Shown piece by piece: positions 59,251 through 64,000 of a stretch of DNA of 64,000 nt. The notes under the pieces were generated by a model that ran no database searches, was not told the origin of the DNA, and saw nothing but the letters and a program-made list of their open reading frames with translations. Source of the DNA: Desulfovermiculus halophilus DSM 18834 (GTDB lineage Bacteria > Desulfobacterota > Desulfovibrionia > Desulfovibrionales > Desulfothermaceae); assembly GCF_000620765.1 (NCBI RefSeq), contig NZ_JIAK01000019.1:1-64000 (forward strand), written 5' to 3'. Position numbers and translations under genes: made by a program. Each line of letters opens with the position of its first letter. Within the stretch, counting starts at the first letter, position 1.

Positions 59251-60420
59251 CTAGACCTTGCAGGCTGTGCGCAGGTCCTTGGTTGCGTCGGTCTGCTCCC
59301 AGGAGAAGTTGGGGTTTTCCCGGCCGAAGTGACCGTAGCAGGAGGTGTCCTTGTAAATGGGCCGCTTCAGGTTCAGCCGCTCCAGAATGTAGTAGGGCCT
59401 GAGGTCGAAGACTTCCCGCACTGCGTTGGTCAGTGTGGTGTCGTCCACTTCGCCGGTGCCCCGGGCGGTGACCAGGACAGAAACCGGGTCGGCCATGCCG
59501 ATGGCATAGGCCAGCTGCACCTCGCAGATCTCGGCCAGATCAGCGGCCACGACATTCTTGGCCACATAGCGGGCCATGTAGGCCGCGGAACGGTCCACCT
59601 TGGACGGGTCCTTGCCGGAGAAGGCACCGCCGCCGTGGCCGCCCATGCCGCCGTATGTATCCTGGATGATCTTCCGCCCGGTGACCCCGCAGTCCCCAAG
59701 GGGTCCGCCGACAACGAAGCGGCCGGTGGGGTTGATGAAGATGCGCAGCTTGTCGTCGATCAGGTCCTCGGGCAGGGTCTTGAGGATCACTTCCCGCTTG
59801 ATTCCTTCCTTCAGGTCCTCATAGGAGACCTTGTCGTCGTGCTGGGAAGAGACAACCACATTGTCGATGCGCACCGGCCTGCCGTTTTCATACTCCATGG
59901 CCACCTGCGTTTTGCCGTCCGGACGCAGAAAGTCCAGGATCCCCTTCTTGCGGGTATAGGTCAGCCGGCGACTGAGCTTGTGGGCATAGTGAATGGGGGC
60001 GGGCATCAACGGTTCGGTTTCCTTGCAGGCGTAGCCGAACATCATGCCCTGGTCCCCGGCACCCTGTTCCTCGGGGCTCTTGCGGTCCACGCCCTGGGCG
60101 ATGTCTGCGGACTGCTTGTCAATGGAGGAGATAACGGCGCATGTCTCCCAGTCGAAGCCCATGTCCGAGCTGTCGTAGCCGATTTCCTTGACTGTGTTTC
60201 TGGCAATCTGGGGAAAGTCGGCAAATCCGTTGGAGGTGATTTCCCCGGCCACAAAGACCAGGCCGGTGGTAACCAGGGTCTCGCAGGCGACCCGGGATTG
60301 GGGGTCTTGAACAATGAGGTTGTCCAGGATGGAGTCGGAGATCTTATCCGCCACCTTGTCTGGATGGCCTTCAGTTACTGATTCGGAAGTGAACATGTAT
60401 TTTCCAGGGGTTCCAAACAT
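59251..60420 (-). CDS. metK: S-adenosylmethionine synthetase
   Basis: 389 residues. Complete MetK motifs: [21 protein letters not shown] at the N-terminus, [12 protein letters not shown], and [21 protein letters not shown]. Makes SAM from methionine and ATP in the cytoplasm. GAAGGAG precedes the ATG. First gene of the methyl-cycle group; it has a leader of about 360 bases and an upstream palindrome. Confidence 0.97.
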   Translation of the reverse strand: MFGTPGKYMFTSESVTEGHPDKVADKISDSILDNLIVQDPQSRVACETLVTTGLVFVAGEITSNGFADFPQIARNTVKEIGYDSSDMGFDWETCAVISSIDKQSADIAQGVDRKSPEEQGAGDQGMMFGYACKETEPLMPAPIHYAHKLSRRLTYTRKKGILDFLRPDGKTQVAMEYENGRPVRIDNVVVSSQHDDKVSYEDLKEGIKREVILKTLPEDLIDDKLRIFINPTGRFVVGGPLGDCGVTGRKIIQDTYGGMGGHGGGAFSGKDPSKVDRSAAYMARYVAKNVVAADLAEICEVQLAYAIGMADPVSVLVTARGTGEVDDTTLTNAVREVFDLRPYYILERLNLKRPIYKDTSCYGHFGRENPNFSWEQTDATKDLRTACKV

Positions 60421-60787
60421 CGTGTGCTCCTTCAGTTAGACGTTTGTTTTTCGGGCGCTCAGGCTGGTGAAGCCGTGCCCGAGAGAGTATGCATGGCCAG
60501 ATGGGCCGTCCATGACATCAGCAACGAGATCTGGGCTGGCAGCATCCCTTTGCCGCCGGGGGAGAGTGAGGCTCTAAAGCCGGGGTGCATAGGCCGGCTT
60601 GAGATGGGGCGAAGGCTGAGGGCTCTATACTTCGTGTGTTCGTGCTGGATCCAGGTTGGGGTGGCTGGGTTTGAGCCAGCCTGTCCTGCTGCCTGCTCTC
60701 CTTCTGGCCCCACGATAGGGTGCAGACACAGCCCAGAAGAGTCTGCCAGGGCCCAAAGCCCTTCAAAATCAACCTGAATGTGAAGGC
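60421..60787 (-). other. Long 5' leader of metK
   Basis: About 365 bases with no gene. Contains a nested structure at about 60653-60711 (outer arms TGGGG/CCCCA, inner arms GGCTGG/CCAGCC with a 7-base loop on the minus strand) and a hairpin AAGCCGG-N10-CCGGCTT near 60577-60600. I could not match it to the SAM-I, SAM-II, SAH or SMK riboswitch cores. Confidence 0.45.
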
Positions 60788-60816
60788 ACTGTACAGACAG
60801 CGGAAAGCAATGTCAA
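60788..60816 (-). promoter_or_regulatory. Promoter candidate for metK
   Basis: TTGACA (60811-60816), 17-base spacer, TACAGT (60788-60793) on the minus strand. The transcript would begin near 60780, giving a leader of about 360 bases. Confidence 0.6.
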
Positions 60817-60831
60817 GAAAAAGATATGCAA

Positions 60832-60851
60832 ATATCAATTTATATTGATAT
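60832..60851 (-). promoter_or_regulatory. Perfect palindrome just upstream of the metK promoter (operator candidate)
   Basis: ATATCAAT-N4-ATTGATAT, perfect 8-bp arms, 15 bases upstream of the -35 box; flanking GCA...GC extends the symmetry partly. Sulfate reducers control SAM-cycle genes by SahR, an ArsR-family regulator that responds to S-adenosylhomocysteine; this is a plausible site, but I cannot confirm the SahR consensus. Confidence 0.5.
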
Positions 60852-60868
60852 GCCGTTCTCGGCTCGGG

Positions 60869-63800
60869 TCAATACGTATAGGACCAGGTTATGTACAATC
60901 CCTGGTGATCCGATCCGGCCCGGCTTTCAAAAGAGATGCGGGGAGTCAGCTGAATGTCCACCGTCACCCGGCCGGCATCGTCTTCCATGCCCTTTTCCAC
61001 CTTAAAATAGATGTCCTCGGTCAGATACTTCCCGGCTCCCACGGTGACCCCTTGGGAGTCGGGATCATTGGACCCGGACTCGATGCTCAGCTCATCCAGA
61101 CCCATGTTTTTCCGCAGACTGGTCATGAATCCTCCGCTCCCGCCGCTGGTCAGGGTGCGGACGGCCCAGGCCAGCTTGACCGCCTGCAAGGGGGTTATTT
61201 GGCTTAAGTTTCGGTTGAAGAGGATCCGGGCCAGGATCTCGTCTCGAGGCAAGGCGGGTTCGGAGCTCAGCTCGATGCTTGGCTCCGTGGCCTGCCCGGA
61301 GATGTTCACCTTGGCCAGGAGGTCGTTGACCTGGGTGCTGGCCACCAGCTTGAGTTCAGGCTGCGGCGGGAACCGGGACAAGAAGGTGATCCGTCCCTCA
61401 TCCAGGCTGAATCGTTTGGTCAACAGGTCCAGATGTCCGCGCATGACCTGCACAAACCCGGAGATCTGAGGCTCAGAGGCTGCTCCCTGGATGCGGAGCT
61501 CCCCGTTCCATTCCGAGTCCAGCCCCCGGCCCCGGACGTAGCATCCACCGGGGATGTCCACGCGGATGTCCAGGGATGTGTTCTGGGCAAAGGACGGAGG
61601 GGCTTTGTCCTGAGTTTGCTTTTGTTCCTGTCTTTTTTCGCCCTCCCGGACAATGGTCAAGCCTTCCAGACCGGCCGGGGCCGGGTTGGGGATGCCGATA
61701 TCCACCGGGAAGAGCTTGATGTCGCCCTGAATATCGGCCCCTGCTGTGGTTCCGCTCAGTCCGAGATTTCCGCTGATCCCCGCCGTGGCCGTATCCATCC
61801 GGACCAACTCAGCCTGGGAGAACTCTGTCTGCAGGCTGTAGGCGAGATCGGTGTCCGGGGCAAAGTCGCATGTCCCAGAGGCCCGGATGGTGCCGTCTTC
61901 GCCGTCTGTTGCTTCCAGCCGCTTCAGGCTGGCCTGATAGCCGCTGAGCTGTACGGCGGCCCGCAGATCCTGAAGCAGGGTTCCGGAGGAGTAGTTCTCC
62001 AAGCGGCCCTTTGTGAGCTCTATGCTGCCCTCCACCGGCGGCTGGGGCAGATTGCCCGAGGCCCGCAGGTCAAGGGTGACAATCCCGGCCAGGTCCTGGC
62101 CCTCCATGGGAAGAAAGGTGGACAGCAGGCCTAGGTCTATGCGGCCCTGGAGATCTGCGCTCAGGCTGTTGCCAAGGCGAAAGCCTGCCGGCTGCAAAGA
62201 GAGGGCCAGCGGCAGGTCCAGGTCGGCGTGCAGGTCCAGGTCCTCCCCTCCCTGGATCGCAATCCGGGTCGAGAGGTGCTTTGAGGCCACAGAACCGTCG
62301 GCCTGAATCTGCATGCCCGGCCGGTCTTCGGCCTGGCCCAGCTTTGAATAAAGCTCTGCTATCTTGAGATCATAGCGTATCCGGGGTTCAGCAAGAGAGC
62401 CAGATACCCGGGCTTGGAAATTGGCATTCCCGACCAGGCCAAAGCCGGGAGGCAGGGGGAGCAGGCTCAAGTCCAGCCCCTGGGCCCGGAGAGATCCCTG
62501 CACCGCGGTATCTTCGGTCTGAGCCGTGAGCCGGATCGTCCCCGGCCCAAGCCGCAGCTCAGGCCAGGAAAGACTGCCGCCGGCTGTATGGACTTCCGCC
62601 TGCACGGCCTGGACCCAGGAAAAGGGGAGATCACCATATCTGCCTTCACCCTGGGGCAAGGCAACCAGCAGGGTGTCTTCTTCCCGGCGTAAGCGGAAGG
62701 TGTTGACCAGCTCCAGGTCCTCCCCCAGAGAGCCGTTCATTTCCAGTCTGCCTGTGGCCAGGCCCTGGCTGCCCTTCGCCGTGAGGTTCAGGTTGTGCAC
62801 CCGGTTGGTCCCGAAGGCGATCCGTTCTCCCCGAAGGGTCATGCTGCCTGCGAGGGTCTTGGGGTCCTCCAGTTCGGCCCGGAAATCAAGGGCGGCCACC
62901 CGGGCCCCGGCAGCCTCAAGATCCGTGATCCGTCCGGATGCGGAGAGTCTGGGTTCAGTCCATGGCCCGTTCAGGGAAGCGGAGAGGGAAAGCCCCCCCT
63001 GAACCGGAACCTGGAAAAAGGACTGCAGGGCTGCGGCCTGTTTAACCCGCAAGCGCAGATCGGCGAGCAGTTCCCGGGCCTTGGTGTCCAGCTCGGCTGA
63101 GGCCCGAAGAGTGCTTTGGGGGCCATCCAGGTCGAGGTCATCCAGGTGCATAACCCCGCCGGCAAAACGGATGCCGGAGCGAAGATGCAGCCTGTCTGTG
63201 TTCCGGGACAGTTTGAGGTCAAAATCTCCGTCCACTTCCGGGAGCTGGGGACGTATCTGGCCCGCGAAACCGGCCTTTAGCCGGCTGGGGCGTAAGCCGC
63301 TGCCGGTGAGATTATCCACCTGGACGGATATATCTGCGGCCGCGTCGCGCACCGTGCCGTTGAGCTGGCCGGCTGCGGTGACCTCCCCGGCGATATCCCC
63401 CAGGTCCAGGGCAGCCAGGTCCGGCCCCTGGAGCCGCCATGCAGCCGTCAGGTTCTGGTCTGCAAGTCCCAGGGCCCCCCGGGCAGTGAAGCCGATCTGC
63501 TGGCCAGAGATGCGCAGGGAGTCCAGGCTGAGCCGGTTGCCGGCCTGCAGGCCGAGGTCGGAATGCATGGTCAGCTCCGGTCCGATCAGTTTTCCGGCCG
63601 GGTGGGGAAGGCCCGTAAGCTCTGTGAGCCTGAGATCAAGGGCCAGATCCGGCCGGGAAAAACCGCCGCTTACGCCGAGGTCCAGGCTGGCCGCACCGGT
63701 CAGTGGCATGGGGAGCAAGGGCTGGAAGGATGCCAGATCCGGCAGGCGGACTGATCCTGAGACGTCCGCAGTGCGGGCCTTAAGGTCTGATCGGCCCTGG

Positions 63801-64000
63801 AGATCGATCCGGGCCAGCCGGGACGAAAGGCGCAGCCTGCTCAGCTCAATCCGGCTCAGGCTCTGGTCGGCCTCGGCGTGGAGCTGGAGATCAATCCGGT
63901 CCAGCTCCGGTGCGAGCGGGGACAGACCGGGGGGGAGAAGTGGGGTGGGAAAGATTTCGGCTCCGGCGGTAACCTCAAATCGTTTCCGGCCCAGGTTCAG
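60869..64000 (-). CDS. tamB: TamB-family translocation/assembly module protein (5' end outside window)
   Basis: The minus-strand frame is open to base 64000, so the start lies beyond the window; 1043 residues are visible. Repetitive beta-rich sequence with many LxLxx-type strands, and a C-terminal DUF490/TamB domain (VQVMRGHLDLLTKRFSLDEGRITF, ARILFNRNLSQITPLQAVKLAW, GVTVGAGKYLTEDIYFKVEKG) ending in aromatic WSYTY. TamB proteins span the periplasm from the inner membrane and help move lipids or assemble outer-membrane proteins, often with TamA. The stop is close to the metK upstream region; the two genes face the same way. Confidence 0.9.
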   Translation of the reverse strand: MNLGRKRFEVTAGAEIFPTPLLPPGLSPLAPELDRIDLQLHAEADQSLSRIELSRLRLSSRLARIDLQGRSDLKARTADVSGSVRLPDLASFQPLLPMPLTGAASLDLGVSGGFSRPDLALDLRLTELTGLPHPAGKLIGPELTMHSDLGLQAGNRLSLDSLRISGQQIGFTARGALGLADQNLTAAWRLQGPDLAALDLGDIAGEVTAAGQLNGTVRDAAADISVQVDNLTGSGLRPSRLKAGFAGQIRPQLPEVDGDFDLKLSRNTDRLHLRSGIRFAGGVMHLDDLDLDGPQSTLRASAELDTKARELLADLRLRVKQAAALQSFFQVPVQGGLSLSASLNGPWTEPRLSASGRITDLEAAGARVAALDFRAELEDPKTLAGSMTLRGERIAFGTNRVHNLNLTAKGSQGLATGRLEMNGSLGEDLELVNTFRLRREEDTLLVALPQGEGRYGDLPFSWVQAVQAEVHTAGGSLSWPELRLGPGTIRLTAQTEDTAVQGSLRAQGLDLSLLPLPPGFGLVGNANFQARVSGSLAEPRIRYDLKIAELYSKLGQAEDRPGMQIQADGSVASKHLSTRIAIQGGEDLDLHADLDLPLALSLQPAGFRLGNSLSADLQGRIDLGLLSTFLPMEGQDLAGIVTLDLRASGNLPQPPVEGSIELTKGRLENYSSGTLLQDLRAAVQLSGYQASLKRLEATDGEDGTIRASGTCDFAPDTDLAYSLQTEFSQAELVRMDTATAGISGNLGLSGTTAGADIQGDIKLFPVDIGIPNPAPAGLEGLTIVREGEKRQEQKQTQDKAPPSFAQNTSLDIRVDIPGGCYVRGRGLDSEWNGELRIQGAASEPQISGFVQVMRGHLDLLTKRFSLDEGRITFLSRFPPQPELKLVASTQVNDLLAKVNISGQATEPSIELSSEPALPRDEILARILFNRNLSQITPLQAVKLAWAVRTLTSGGSGGFMTSLRKNMGLDELSIESGSNDPDSQGVTVGAGKYLTEDIYFKVEKGMEDDAGRVTVDIQLTPRISFESRAGSDHQGLYITWSYTY

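Noticed and set aside
59230-60381. A 383-codon plus-strand frame opposite metK.
   Set aside because: Gly/Val-rich shadow of metK with no family resemblance.
60653-60711. tRNA-like structure on the minus strand (outer TGGGG/CCCCA, arm GGCTGG-CTCAAAC-CCAGCC).
   Set aside because: Only about 58 bases long, without D-arm or anticodon arm, and the loop lacks the TTC of a T-loop. Kept only as part of the metK leader.

Overview
The window looks like part of the chromosome of an anaerobic, probably moderately halophilic sulfate-reducing bacterium of the Desulfovibrionales/Desulfohalobiaceae type. This assignment is inference. It rests on a periplasmic CbiK chelatase of the Desulfovibrio kind, tungstate uptake beside a Cys-ligand molybdopterin enzyme, many ferredoxin and DsrE-type proteins, and a sarcosine/dimethylglycine methyltransferase for glycine betaine synthesis. 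No rRNA, convincing tRNA, CRISPR array or prophage was seen.

Layout. (1) 1-9038: the end of an ISL3-family transposase that has cut a TonB receptor gene, a molybdopterin oxidoreductase, a tungstate ABC transporter (wtpABC, minus strand) and an EamA transporter. (2) 9115-20947: a cobalamin riboswitch with terminator, then exported cbiK, a TonB receptor, a DUF2162 membrane protein, an ExbB-like channel, a repeat-filled gap, a DUF2149 (ExbD-like) protein, a broken binding-protein gene and an exported, membrane-anchored CobN-like protein. A VapBC pair and a second, cytoplasmic cbiK follow. (3) 21132-28813: iron island with LbtU-type porin, FeoB-associated Cys-rich protein, DUF4198 protein, small exported protein, FeoB, FeoA, a second FeoA and a DtxR-family regulator. 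Shared TTAGA-N4-TCTAA palindromes precede the iron genes. (4) 29027-39152: LysE exporter, AIR-synthase-like protein, two ferredoxin-type proteins, PII with DUF1538, Kef-type antiporter, DUF192 lipoprotein, EamA transporter and an FKBP isomerase. (5) 39194-49352: a long inverted-repeat element, DUF4139 protein, a fused HisH-HisF protein, DsrE protein, an iron/corrinoid-type ABC transporter, a DUF4126 cluster and class II aldolase. (6) 49598-56015: FmdB-type zinc ribbon, NtrB/NtrC-type two-component pair and a fused MrfA-MrfB-like helicase/exonuclease. (7) 56190-64000: MetE-like methyltransferase, betaine-type N-methyltransferase, adenosine-kinase-like protein and MetK (a methylation cycle), then a partial TamB.

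How the genes may work together. The B12-riboswitch locus encodes a complete path across the outer membrane (TonB receptor, dedicated ExbB/ExbD-like motor) plus two predicted tetrapyrrole chelatases outside the cytoplasm. It resembles the hmu haem loci of Bacteroidetes, in which HmuS is CobN-like. I regard it as the strongest candidate for an incompletely described system: extracytoplasmic metal insertion into, or removal from, corrinoids or haem. Secondary highlights are the eukaryote-like HisHF fusion, the MrfAB fusion, the betaine/SAM-cycle cluster with a palindromic operator candidate, and the DtxR-linked operator set.
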